Positions 33,763 through 42,101 of a stretch of 64,000 bases of DNA are shown one piece after another. Positions within the stretch are counted from its first letter, which is position 1, and every line of letters starts with the position of its first letter. Below the pieces are notes generated by a model. That model did no database searches and was not told the origin of the DNA. It saw nothing but the letters and a program-made list of their open reading frames with translations. The stretch spans positions 1 to 64,000 of the forward strand of contig NZ_AUWR01000011.1 in the NCBI RefSeq assembly GCF_000455125.1, read 5' to 3'. The DNA comes from Mycobacterium sp. UM_WGJ (GTDB lineage: Bacteria > Actinomycetota > Actinomycetes > Mycobacteriales > Mycobacteriaceae). A program made the position numbers and the translations under genes.

Positions 33763-35241
33763 TCAGTCGCCCAGTGCGGCAAGCAGTTCGGGAAGTGGCA
33801 CGGTGGCGATGCCGATGGCGGCGTCGCCGATACCGTACGGCAGTACCAGGGTGTCGGCATGTACCAGAGCGCCGCAGGAGTAGATTACGTTCGGCACATA
33901 GCCGTCCTGCTCGTCGCTGGCGGGGCTCAGCAGCGGTTGGCGTAGCCGACCGACAATCCGGGTCGGATCGTCGAGATCGAGGAGAACCGCTCCGACGCGA
34001 TAGGTACGCATCGGGCCCACGCCGTGGGTGAGCACCAGCCAGCCCGCCTCGGTCTCGATGGGCGGACCACAGTTCCCCAGTTGCAACGCCTCCCACGCCT
34101 GCGCCGGCCGCTGCACGGGAACCGCGCTCGGCCATACCGATAAGTGATCGGAGTAGGCGATCGCATTCGATTCGCGGTCCGCCCTCGACAGGGCTGCGAA
34201 TCGGCCGTGGATCCGGCGCGGAAACAACGCCAGTCCTTTGTTGGCCGCGGCGGAACCGACGATCGGTGTGGAGGTAAAGGATCGGAAATCCGTTGTCTCC
34301 AGGAGCTGTTGGCTGATATGAGATCCGCTGTAGGCGGTGTAGGTGGCAAGCCACCTGAGGGTCCCGTCATCGTCGGTGAAGCGAGCGAAGCGGGCGTCCT
34401 CCATCCCGGCCTGCTCAGCGTCCATCGCCGGCCACAGCACCCGCTCGGAAAGCGGTATGGCATCGGAGAACCCGACGGCATAGGTACGTGCGGCGATGGC
34501 GCGGATCGCAGAGATCGTCTCTCGGGCGCGTCCACGGGTGCTCAGATGGGTCTCCAGCGTGGCGAGTCGCTGATCGAGTTCCGCGCGGGTGAATCGGTCA
34601 CCGAGCGCATCGAGTACGTAGCGACTGGCTTCGCCCGCATCGTCGAGACGGGCTAGCTCACTGCGGAAGATGGCCGCGTCCAACGGGGTCGGTGTGGCTG
34701 CTCCGACTGTGGCGAAGGGGCTCTTATCATCGATGGTGGCGCGCCCGGCCGCGTCGACGATGCCGGTCCGGAACCCGATCGAGGAACGATGTCCTTCCCC
34801 GATGCCCCGCACGCTCATCACGAATCGCAGCCCACCCTCAACCGTTCCCGATTGGTCGGGGTGCGCCACGATGCTGGGGTTGCACAATGCCGCACCCTCG
34901 ATGGCGTATTCGCTGGTGAACGTCGCACCCAGCAGCAACATGCGTACCTCGGAGAGTTCCCGGTCGGGATCGAGCCGGTCGGCGAGTTCTCGGGCGTGCC
35001 GCCCAAAGGTGCCGACCAGATCGCGGTGACGCCCGTCGAAGCGTGTTCCGACGTCGTCCAATGACGACCGCACCTCGTCCTCGTCCAGTGCCAGGATCCG
35101 CCGCAGGACCACGCCGGCGCGGGACTCCTGGTGCTCGAAACCCTCCTGGCCGGGTACGAAGAGTCGGGTGACAACGCGTGACGGGTCGGCTGCGAGCCGC
35201 TGCGGGTTGCGCGTGACCAGTCCGTCAAGCACCGAAGTCAT
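33763..35241 (-). CDS. GH130-like glycosidase/phosphorylase
   Basis: A 492-residue protein resembling the GH130 five-bladed propeller family of beta-mannoside phosphorylases and related hydrolases. Supporting pieces are CNPSIVAHP, the repeated strand-loop blocks and the C-terminal GYVPNVIYSCGALVHADTLVLPYGIGD, which is typical of these enzymes. They cleave or phosphorolyse beta-linked mannose. No signal peptide is seen, so it acts in the cytoplasm. It is the last gene of a three-gene operon and overlaps the previous gene by four bases. It converges with prfC. Confidence 0.82.
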   Translation of the reverse strand: MTSVLDGLVTRNPQRLAADPSRVVTRLFVPGQEGFEHQESRAGVVLRRILALDEDEVRSSLDDVGTRFDGRHRDLVGTFGRHARELADRLDPDRELSEVRMLLLGATFTSEYAIEGAALCNPSIVAHPDQSGTVEGGLRFVMSVRGIGEGHRSSIGFRTGIVDAAGRATIDDKSPFATVGAATPTPLDAAIFRSELARLDDAGEASRYVLDALGDRFTRAELDQRLATLETHLSTRGRARETISAIRAIAARTYAVGFSDAIPLSERVLWPAMDAEQAGMEDARFARFTDDDGTLRWLATYTAYSGSHISQQLLETTDFRSFTSTPIVGSAAANKGLALFPRRIHGRFAALSRADRESNAIAYSDHLSVWPSAVPVQRPAQAWEALQLGNCGPPIETEAGWLVLTHGVGPMRTYRVGAVLLDLDDPTRIVGRLRQPLLSPASDEQDGYVPNVIYSCGALVHADTLVLPYGIGDAAIGIATVPLPELLAALGD

Positions 35242-36260
35242 TGCGGCACAGTCGAGAAATGCTGAACCTGCTGCAGGGTCGACAGCACAGCCAGGGTCGA
35301 CTCCGCGCCCTGATTACGGTTCACCCCGCAGGCCTGCAGACCGTCGAATCCGCCGCCCGTCTCGGGATCCCACATCGGCTGTCCCGCGTCGTTGTCGCCC
35401 TGGAACCACGCCGCGGCCGCTCGGACCCCGTCCGGCCAGATCTGCCTGGCGTCGACGCCGGCGGCGCGAGCGCACGCGTCGGCGAGCGTAGCCACCTCGA
35501 TCGGCTGCTGGTCGAATCCGGGCCGAACGTCGTCGGGGCCGCGGCCCCCCGCCGGGGTGGGGGAGAGATGCCCCTCTGCCGTTTCGTATCCGAGCAGCCA
35601 CTCCAACAGATCCAGGCCGCGCCCCCACAGTGTCGGCGTGTCGAGCGCAACGCCTGCGGCGATCATCGCGTCGGCTAAGACCGCGTTCGCGTAGGTCAGG
35701 CGTTCCTCGGGCCACGGCCAGGCCGGGTTGCCGTTCGGTTTGGCGACGGTGGCGGCGTAGTCGGTGACGAGTTCGCGGGCCGCGCGATGGTCAGGATTGA
35801 CGGTCAGCAGTTCCGCGGCCCCCAACGCCGCGAAGGCCATGGCGCGCGGCCAGTTCGACCGCCCCTGGGCGGCGCGCTCGAACTGCACGATGGCCGACTG
35901 GCGCACCCAGCCCACTTCGCTGTGCGCGGCGGCCGTCCCGAGTCCCCAGACGCACCTGCCCCAGCAATCCTCCAGGGTCGGCTCGTCGGTCCAACCGCCG
36001 GAGCTGTCCATCCGATTGCGGCACGCGCCGGTGAGGGCTTGCGCCTCGTTCAGGAACCGCACCGCAACACTGGCGAGGCGGTGCACGTCCCCGTCGGCAT
36101 GGGGCTGGCGGGTCGCAACGACGAGAACACGGCTCATGTCGTCGGCGCAGTAGCCGTGCTCGCGCCGAGGCTCGGCGAAACAAGCGTGCTCGAAGGTGCC
36201 TCGATGATCCGTCATGTGTAGCAGATGGTCGAAGATCGGGGCCGGTGCGGTGGTGCTCAT
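35238..36260 (-). CDS. six-hairpin glycosidase-like protein
   Basis: A 340-residue, Trp- and Ala-rich helical protein. The alternating helices (FAALGAAELL, LLEWLLGYET, WFQGDN, NRNQGAESTLAVLSTLQQ) indicate an alpha/alpha-toroid like that of six-hairpin glycosidases. The final NQGAESTLA block is common in homologues placed between a GT4 and a GH130 gene. It probably acts on mannan-like or other short glycans with its two neighbours. The catalytic residues cannot be assigned from sequence alone. It overlaps both flanking genes by four bases. Confidence 0.72.
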   Translation of the reverse strand: MSTTAPAPIFDHLLHMTDHRGTFEHACFAEPRREHGYCADDMSRVLVVATRQPHADGDVHRLASVAVRFLNEAQALTGACRNRMDSSGGWTDEPTLEDCWGRCVWGLGTAAAHSEVGWVRQSAIVQFERAAQGRSNWPRAMAFAALGAAELLTVNPDHRAARELVTDYAATVAKPNGNPAWPWPEERLTYANAVLADAMIAAGVALDTPTLWGRGLDLLEWLLGYETAEGHLSPTPAGGRGPDDVRPGFDQQPIEVATLADACARAAGVDARQIWPDGVRAAAAWFQGDNDAGQPMWDPETGGGFDGLQACGVNRNQGAESTLAVLSTLQQVQHFSTVPQ

Positions 36261-37435
36261 ACCGATGCCGGCCGCTGCGCGAGCTGGCGGCGCGCCAAGC
36301 CCAGATACGCATTGGCGACGCTCGTCCAGGCCATGGTCGGAGCCAGCCGGCGGGCCTCGGCGGCCATCGAGCCGGCCACGCGCGGGTCGGTCAGCACCCG
36401 GCGCAGGGCCGCGGCCAGCGCGTCGGGATCATCGTGCCCGACGACGATGCCCGCCCCGCTGCCGAGAAGCTCGACGGCGTGCGGGAAGGCGGTGGCGACC
36501 ACCGGCCGGCCGCACGCGATCGCGTCGACCAGGACGCCAGATGTGACCTGATCGGTGGAGTCATAGGGCAGGACGACCGCCACTGAGGACTGGACTAGCG
36601 CGACCAATGACGAAACGCCGCGATAGTCGGGGTCGAACGACACCGAGCCTGCGACACCGCTGCTGCGCGCCTGTGCTGCGCGCGCGTCCCGGTAGGCCTC
36701 GCCATCGGCGGCCAGGACCTTCGGGTGCGTCCGGCCGGCTACCAAGTAGCGCGGACGCCCGGGGAGGTCATGCAGGGAACCCATCACGTCGATCACCCGC
36801 TCGATGCCCTTGCCCGGCCCCAGTAGCCCCCAGGTCAACAGAGTGGGTCGGCCCGAACGCTTCAGTGCGGCATGCCTTGGCACGGCCGCGCCATGCGGGA
36901 TCGTGGTGACCTTGTTGCGATCGATGTTGAAGTCGAGGCGTAGACGCTCACTGGCGACCTCCGACATGACGACCACCTGATCCGCCTTGGCCGCGATCGC
37001 TTCGAATACCCAACGCTGGTGCGGGGTAGGGCTTTTGAGGATCGTATGAGCGACCACGATGGACGGGACGCGCAACCCGTCGATCAGATCCAGCACCTCT
37101 TCCCCGTCGGCTCCGCCATAGATCCCGTACTCATGCTGGATCACCGCGACATCGCTCTGGTTGAGCAATTCGGAGCTGGCCGCCACCGATCTCGCGGAAC
37201 CGTTGACCAGCTCCCCGACGACTCGGGAACTGCCGGAAGGCGACCCATCCGCTATGCGCACCACGCTGACCTCGGCGCCTTTGGCGGACAGTCCGTCGGA
37301 CAGGGCCGTGGTGAATGTCGCCAGCCCGCACGGCGTCGGTGGATACGTACTGAGGATGCCGAAACTCGGGGGGCTCGAAAAGTGTTGTTCCGCCTTAGGG
37401 GCGGTAAGGGGCGGGTAAGCGAACAGAGCATTCAT
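36257..37435 (-). CDS. GT4 family glycosyltransferase
   Basis: A 392-residue GT-B enzyme. The N-terminal half has PTPCGLATFTTALSDGL and HEYGIYGG; the C-terminal half has LLGPGKGIERVID and the donor-binding LPYDSTDQVTSGVLVDAIACGRPVV. GT4 enzymes transfer sugars from nucleotide donors with retention. It is the first gene of the GT4/six-hairpin/GH130 operon, and the combination suggests making and trimming one glycan or glycoside. No strong ribosome-binding site precedes the ATG. Confidence 0.87.
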   Translation of the reverse strand: MNALFAYPPLTAPKAEQHFSSPPSFGILSTYPPTPCGLATFTTALSDGLSAKGAEVSVVRIADGSPSGSSRVVGELVNGSARSVAASSELLNQSDVAVIQHEYGIYGGADGEEVLDLIDGLRVPSIVVAHTILKSPTPHQRWVFEAIAAKADQVVVMSEVASERLRLDFNIDRNKVTTIPHGAAVPRHAALKRSGRPTLLTWGLLGPGKGIERVIDVMGSLHDLPGRPRYLVAGRTHPKVLAADGEAYRDARAAQARSSGVAGSVSFDPDYRGVSSLVALVQSSVAVVLPYDSTDQVTSGVLVDAIACGRPVVATAFPHAVELLGSGAGIVVGHDDPDALAAALRRVLTDPRVAGSMAAEARRLAPTMAWTSVANAYLGLARRQLAQRPASV

Positions 37436-37572
37436 GGTGATCCCGACGTACTGCCGTCACCGGTGTGCCCGGTGCGAGCGATTGCTCTACAAGATCAACG
37501 GCGAAATGCTGACTCATCCCGGACTGGCTCGGTTCCCAACCTTCTCGAGCGTACACCCCTATTTCGCCGGCC

Positions 37573-38460
37573 TCACCCGCGCAACCGCACCAGCCGCGTC
37601 GTCGAACTCTCGTCGAGCTCCACCAGGTCCGAGTAGGACCGCAGGAAGTCGCTGAATGACTTGTAGCCCAGGGCCTTCTCGCTGAAAGACGGATCCATTC
37701 GCTTCATCTGCGCCTTGACCGACGAATTGTGCAGCCACTCGACGTCGTCCTTCTCCAGGCCGATCTTCAGCGCGCGGATGAGCAGCCCGGTGGCGGTGTC
37801 CTGCGGATCCGGCGCTGGCGGCTCCTCGGGCTCCTCCTTGGCCCGGCGAGTGCGCCGCTTCGGCTCGGCGTCCGCGTCCGCGTCGGCGGTGGCCGGCGCG
37901 GGCTCGAACACCGGCACGCCGGGCAGCGCGTCGTAGCTGACGAAGTCGTCGCAGGCCGCGGCCAGGGCGCGGCTCGTCGATCCGGCCACTCCGATGCCGA
38001 CGACATAGCGGCCCAAGCGTTTACAGCGTTGCGCCAGTGGTATGTAGTCGGAATCGCCGGCCACGATCACGACATGGGTCAGATCCGGTAGCCGGAACAT
38101 GTCCTCGACCGCGTCGACCGCCAAACGAATGTCCGCGCCGTTCTTGCCGTACGCGGCCGCCGGGAACAACTGCACCAGATCGACCGCTCGTCCGACCAGC
38201 TGCGCGCGATAGCCGGTGTTGACCTCGGCCGACCAGTCGGCGTAGGCGCGGGTGAGCACCAGCGTCCCGAACGACGATGCGAAATCGATGATCGCCCCGA
38301 CATCGACGGTGGCCCGCGCCAGCCGATCCGGTTGTTTGGACAGGCCCTTGGACTTGTCCTTTTGAAACGAACTGCGTCCGTTGACCTGGTCGTAGCGGGA
38401 GATCACGATGTTGTCGAAGTCGAGGTAGACCGCGACCCGGGTATTGCCGGATTCCGTCAT
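37573..38460 (-). CDS. NYN-domain nuclease-like protein with OST-HTH domain
   Basis: A 295-residue protein of the LabA/DUF88 type. The NYN (PIN-like) domain has the acidic residues in YLDFDNIV, NGADIRLAVD and AGDSDYIPL that bind metal in this RNase fold. A Glu/Pro-rich linker (residues ~185-215) joins it to a C-terminal OST-HTH/LOTUS-like domain (ALKIGLEKDDVEWL ... LGYKSFSDFL), an RNA-binding module. The start is ATG 38460, since NYN domains begin within a few residues of the Met; the longer frame to 38670 is not convincing. The likely role is RNA binding and cleavage. Confidence 0.86.
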   Translation of the reverse strand: MTESGNTRVAVYLDFDNIVISRYDQVNGRSSFQKDKSKGLSKQPDRLARATVDVGAIIDFASSFGTLVLTRAYADWSAEVNTGYRAQLVGRAVDLVQLFPAAAYGKNGADIRLAVDAVEDMFRLPDLTHVVIVAGDSDYIPLAQRCKRLGRYVVGIGVAGSTSRALAAACDDFVSYDALPGVPVFEPAPATADADADAEPKRRTRRAKEEPEEPPAPDPQDTATGLLIRALKIGLEKDDVEWLHNSSVKAQMKRMDPSFSEKALGYKSFSDFLRSYSDLVELDESSTTRLVRLRG

Positions 38461-38520
38461 GGTTCCAGTGTGGCGCACCACTGGTCTCATCCCTAATGGG
38501 TTGGCGGGGATGGGGCAGTT

Positions 38521-38540
38521 GCCCGCCTCTGAGCGACAGC
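38521..38540. repeat. 20-base dispersed motif, copy at 38.5 kb
   Basis: GCCCGCCTCTGAGCGACAGC matches the complement of 53303-53322 with one mismatch. It sits in the 236-base gap between the divergent NYN and hicA genes. Confidence 0.6.
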
Positions 38541-38662
38541 TGGGGGGACGCGGGTGGGTGACGTGGGGTGAAGTGACGCCATCGGCGATGCCTGTCAGGC
38601 TTTGGCGCCAAGGAGGTCGGCGTCGTGCAGCAAGCAAAACAACTGCCGTCAACTGCAGGGTA

Positions 38663-38674
38663 GACAACATTGTC
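38663..38674. promoter_or_regulatory. palindrome upstream of hicA
   Basis: GACAA-CA-TTGTC, 22 bases before the hicA ATG, is a likely operator for autoregulation by HicB, which here carries an HTH. Confidence 0.42.
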
Positions 38675-38696
38675 GAGAACGGCCTAGACAGCTACC

Positions 38697-38912
38697 ATGC
38701 CTAAGCGGGCGAAGATCATCAGGCAGATTGCCAAGGCGGCGAAGTCAGCGGGGCTGGTGTTTGAGGTCAAGCGTGAGGGCGCCAACCACACGATCTTCAG
38801 TCTCGATGGCGTCATGATCGCGCTGGGCCGCCACAACGAGTTTGGTGATCGTTACGCCCAGATGATCTACCGGCAGTGCGAGCCAAAGCTGGGGAAGGGG
38901 TGGTGGAGGTGA
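38697..38912 (+). CDS. hicA: HicA family mRNA interferase toxin
   Basis: A 71-residue protein of the HicA dsRBD-like fold. The catalytic histidine lies in GANHTIFSLDG, and a basic N-terminus and helix precede it. HicA cuts mRNA and stops translation. The length fits the family. The stop codon overlaps the hicB start (TGATG), the usual toxin-first order of hicAB. Confidence 0.83.
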   Translation: MPKRAKIIRQIAKAAKSAGLVFEVKREGANHTIFSLDGVMIALGRHNEFGDRYAQMIYRQCEPKLGKGWWR

Positions 38913-39283
38913 TGATCTATCACGTGGATGCCAGCCGCGACGGTCGCTTCTGGCTGCTGCACGTGCGCGAGATCGACCAATACTCCCAGGCGCGCAACCT
39001 GGCCGAGGTGGAGCCACTGGTCCGCGACTTGGTTGCGCTGTGGCGGGAGGTTCCCGCAGATTCGTTTGATATCTCGATTCACGTGCAGCTGCCCGGCGAC
39101 GTCCAGCATCATCTGGAACGTGCCGCGAAATTCACCACCGACTCCGCGAACGCTCAGGCGCAGGCGGCCCGGGAGCGACGCATGGCCGCACGCCAGTTGA
39201 AATCCAAGGGGCTCACCGTGCGCGATATCGGTGCGGCACTGGGTGTTTCGTACCAGCGCGCGCAGCAACTCGCGTCGTCGTAG
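38912..39283 (+). CDS. hicB: HicB family antitoxin with HTH
   Basis: A 123-residue antitoxin. The N-terminal part (MIYHVDASRDGRFWLLHV) is a diverged RNase H-like HicB domain, and the C-terminus carries a clear helix-turn-helix (LTVRDIGAALGVSYQRAQQL). The ATG at 38912 overlaps the hicA stop and has GGTGGAGG before it, which decides against the longer in-frame start at 38876. It neutralises HicA and probably represses the operon. Confidence 0.8.
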   Translation: MIYHVDASRDGRFWLLHVREIDQYSQARNLAEVEPLVRDLVALWREVPADSFDISIHVQLPGDVQHHLERAAKFTTDSANAQAQAARERRMAARQLKSKGLTVRDIGAALGVSYQRAQQLASS

Positions 39284-39296
39284 CACCGGCCCGGCG

Positions 39297-39605
39297 TTAG
39301 CCCGCCTTGTACCAGCGCGGAATCAGCTCCGGGTCCGGCAGCGGGTAGTGGCCGAAGAACCCGTGCGGGTCCCCGCGCAACACCTGGGCGTTCTGCACGT
39401 CGGCGCGCCGGCGGATTTCGCGCAGCCGGCTGACTTCGGCGGCGCGGTAGGCGGTGTAGCTGCGCATCAGCCGACGCGTGACGATCACGGCGAGGGTGAT
39501 CACGCCCGCGGCCAGAACAAGCCAGCGCAGCCACCACAGCAGCACGATGAACAAGAGGATGGCGAAGCCCGTTCCGTTGCTGCCCGACTGTTTGCGATTC
39601 CCCAT
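39297..39605 (-). CDS. conserved membrane protein, unknown function
   Basis: A 102-residue protein with one long apolar stretch (residues ~13-45, rich in Leu, Ile, Val and Trp), long enough for one or two membrane passes. A charged cytoplasmic part ending PELIPRWYKAG follows. The ATG lies seven bases after TACCGT, so the mRNA may be leaderless. I do not recognise a functional family. Confidence 0.65.
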   Translation of the reverse strand: MGNRKQSGSNGTGFAILLFIVLLWWLRWLVLAAGVITLAVIVTRRLMRSYTAYRAAEVSRLREIRRRADVQNAQVLRGDPHGFFGHYPLPDPELIPRWYKAG

Positions 39606-39612
39606 GATCGCG

Positions 39613-39618
39613 ACGGTA
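39613..39618 (-). promoter_or_regulatory. -10 hexamer TACCGT, membrane protein gene
   Basis: TACCGT seven bases before ATG 39605 on the minus strand. Confidence 0.4.
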
Positions 39619-39644
39619 ATCCGGGGGTGTGACAGGTCAGCCCG

Positions 39645-40043
39645 TCATCGTCCTGGAGCGACGGCTGGCAAACCGAGGGTGCCTGCGGCGGCGCGTAGAC
39701 GTTCGTCGTAGGCGACAAACGCCGTCAACCGGGTGCCGAACACCGCGTGACCGGTCGCTAGATGGATGGCGTCTAGGGATCGCAGCGCCGGGTCGGAATA
39801 GGCCGCAGCGGCGGCCCGAACCACCTCATCCACCTGGTAGCGGGAGACTCGCGATACCAGTGCGGGTACATCGGGCAGGCGGGCGGGGTCCAGCCGCCGA
39901 ATAGCGCGAGGCAGTTCGACCTCGATCAACGTTGACGACACCCACGGCGCGGACTGCTGCGCGTCGAGCCAATCGGCGAGCGCGTCGGTCTCCGGTTCAC
40001 GGCGGATCAGTTTCACCAGCGCCGACGTGTCCAGATACAACAT
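39645..40043 (-). CDS. vapC: VapC family PIN-domain toxin
   Basis: A 132-residue PIN-domain ribonuclease. The acidic metal-binding residues are seen in LYLDTSAL (D5), a Glu in STLIEVEL, SLDAIHLATG and AYDERL. The family cuts tRNA or rRNA. It is intact, unlike the vapC at 24.4 kb, and belongs to a different subgroup. It shares one base with the antitoxin stop (TGATG arrangement), so the two are translated together. Confidence 0.87.
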   Translation of the reverse strand: MLYLDTSALVKLIRREPETDALADWLDAQQSAPWVSSTLIEVELPRAIRRLDPARLPDVPALVSRVSRYQVDEVVRAAAAAYSDPALRSLDAIHLATGHAVFGTRLTAFVAYDERLRAAAGTLGLPAVAPGR

Positions 40044-40315
40044 CAGTAGCGCTCGTCATCCCGCATTTCGCGAAGCGCTTTGCCGGCCTCATGATCGGTG
40101 CGGATCGGGCCCGAGGGACGCGGCGCCGGCCCGTCGACGGTCGCAGGGTGAAGTCGCCCGGCCTTGATCATCTCGGCCAACGGATCCGCCTCGGCCGGGA
40201 CCAGGCGAGCGATCACCGTGCCGCGTTCGGTGATCTCAAGTTGTTCGCCCCGTTTGACGCGGGCGAGCACACCGGCGGTGTTCTGATTCAGCTCGCGTAC
40301 CGGCACCTCGGACAT
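40043..40315 (-). CDS. Phd/YefM-type antitoxin
   Basis: A 90-residue antitoxin with the Phd/YefM N-terminal fold (VPVRELNQNTAGVLARVKRGEQLEITERG) and a flexible, proline-rich C-terminus that would wrap the toxin. The ATG lies six bases after TACCAT, and a 7-bp-arm palindrome overlaps the promoter, the expected autoregulation site. Confidence 0.86.
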   Translation of the reverse strand: MSEVPVRELNQNTAGVLARVKRGEQLEITERGTVIARLVPAEADPLAEMIKAGRLHPATVDGPAPRPSGPIRTDHEAGKALREMRDDERY

Positions 40316-40321
40316 AGAAAA

Positions 40322-40344
40322 ATGGTACTACGAATTTGTAGTAC
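40322..40344 (-). promoter_or_regulatory. antitoxin promoter and operator
   Basis: TACCAT (minus strand, 40322-40327) is a -10 hexamer six bases before ATG 40315. GTACTAC-GAATTT-GTAGTAC (40325-40344) overlaps it, an ideal Phd operator. Confidence 0.7.
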
Positions 40345-40352
40345 ACCGCTGG

Positions 40353-42101
40353 TCACGCTTCCCGCAGTCGCAGCGCCAGCCCGGAGGCCCGCACCACCCG
40401 GCGGCCCAGCGCCGCCCGCACCGAAGCCTCCGACCCCACCACCCGGACCTTCGTCTTGGCCCGGGTCACCGCGGTGTAGAACAGCTCCCGGGTCAACAGC
40501 CGCGACTCGACGGGCGGCATCAGCACGGTCACCTCGCCGGCCTGGCTGCCCTGGCTCTTGTGGATCGTCATCGCATACATGGTCTCGACCTCGGCGAGCC
40601 GGCTGGTGGCGAACTCCAGTGGCCCGGACGCCGTGGAGATCACCGCGCGCAGGCCCTCATTGCGGACCACCACGGCCCCGGTGTCGCCGTTGCGCAGCCC
40701 TAACCCGTAGTCATTGGCGGTCACCAGCAACGGGCGTCCGGCATACCACTCGGTCCACATCGGGTCACCGGTCTGCTCGGCCACCCACCGGCGGATCTGC
40801 TGGTTCCAGTGCCGCACCCCGTGCACGCCCTCCCGGTGCGCACACAGCAACCGGTGCTCGTCCAGCGTCGCCGCCGCTGCGGTGGCGTCACCGAACAGCG
40901 CCGCCTGGCGCACCGCCAACGCGTGGGGCACCACCAGCGCCGCCAACCGCTGCGCCACGTCGGCCGTGTGGTCGGTGTCGATCCACTCCACGTGCTCGCC
41001 GCCGGCGGCCAGCAGCGCGATCGCGGTATCGGCATCACCGTCGCGGATCGCCACCGCCAGCGCCCCGATCGACTCGCCGAAGCGGTGCGACGTCCGCAGC
41101 GTGGCCACCCGGGTGTCCGGCCGCGCCGCCAGCCCGTCCACCAGATCGGCCAGCACCGCACCGGCTTCCACCGACGCCAGCTGGTCGGCGTCGCCCACCA
41201 GAATCAGCCGGGCATCCGGGCGCATCGCCTCCAGCAGCCGGGCCATCAACGTCAGCGACACCATCGACGTCTCGTCGACGACGATCACATCGTGCGGCAG
41301 CCGGTTGGCCCGATCGTGGCGGAACCGCACCGAGCTGTCCGGCCGCGACCCCAACAGCGTGTGCAACGTGGTGGCGCCCAATCCGGCCAGTCGCGCCTGA
41401 TCCACCGGATCCAACGCGGCCACCTCCACGGCGACCGCCTCGGTCAGCCGGGCCGCGGCCTTGCCGGTCGGGGCGGCCAACGCGATCCGCAGCCCGGGCG
41501 TGCCGGACCGCTCGGCATGCTCGGCCAACAGTGCCAACAGTCGCGCCACCGTCGTCGTCTTGCCGGTGCCCGGACCGCCGGTGAGCACCGTGACCGGCTG
41601 CGACAACGCGATTTCGGCGGCCGCACGCTGCTCATCGAACTCGCCGGGCGGAAACAGTCGCTCAAAGGCGGGCAGTTCCGCCGGCACCGTCCCGGGCGCC
41701 GACAACGCCAACAGGTCCGCGCAGACCTGCTGCTCCTCGCGCCAATACCGGTCGAGGTAGAGCAGCCCGCCAGCAGGGATGTCATAGACCCTCAGCACCT
41801 GCTCCTGCACCAGCCGGCTGCCCCGCACCGCCGCCAACCAAGCACCCGGCGCCGGCCAGGACACGTCCGCGCCGTCGGTGTCGGCGGCCACCGATGACAG
41901 ATCCAGGCACACCGATCCGTGCCGCAGCGCCCGCACGGTCAGCGCCAGCGCCAAGGCGACCGTCTCGTCGGGTTCGCCGGCCAATGCGGTGATGCGTTGG
42001 GCCGCATGCACATCGGCGGCATCCAATACGCCTGCCTGATTGAAGTCCCGAAGCAGTCCGGTGGCTCGGGAGGCCACTCGCCACTCCAACAGCTCGCTCA
42101 T
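40353..42101 (-). CDS. recD: exodeoxyribonuclease V alpha subunit (RecD)
   Basis: A 582-residue SF1B helicase subunit of RecBCD. It has TGGPGTGKTTTVARLL, a DE-containing motif II (VVDETSMVSL) and the C-terminal TIHKSQGSQ and TAVTRAK motifs. In mycobacteria RecBCD serves mainly single-strand annealing, while AdnAB handles double-strand break resection. The start ATG 42101 overlaps the recB stop by four bases; a longer reading to 42215 lies inside recB. Confidence 0.93.
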   Translation of the reverse strand: MSELLEWRVASRATGLLRDFNQAGVLDAADVHAAQRITALAGEPDETVALALALTVRALRHGSVCLDLSSVAADTDGADVSWPAPGAWLAAVRGSRLVQEQVLRVYDIPAGGLLYLDRYWREEQQVCADLLALSAPGTVPAELPAFERLFPPGEFDEQRAAAEIALSQPVTVLTGGPGTGKTTTVARLLALLAEHAERSGTPGLRIALAAPTGKAAARLTEAVAVEVAALDPVDQARLAGLGATTLHTLLGSRPDSSVRFRHDRANRLPHDVIVVDETSMVSLTLMARLLEAMRPDARLILVGDADQLASVEAGAVLADLVDGLAARPDTRVATLRTSHRFGESIGALAVAIRDGDADTAIALLAAGGEHVEWIDTDHTADVAQRLAALVVPHALAVRQAALFGDATAAAATLDEHRLLCAHREGVHGVRHWNQQIRRWVAEQTGDPMWTEWYAGRPLLVTANDYGLGLRNGDTGAVVVRNEGLRAVISTASGPLEFATSRLAEVETMYAMTIHKSQGSQAGEVTVLMPPVESRLLTRELFYTAVTRAKTKVRVVGSEASVRAALGRRVVRASGLALRLREA

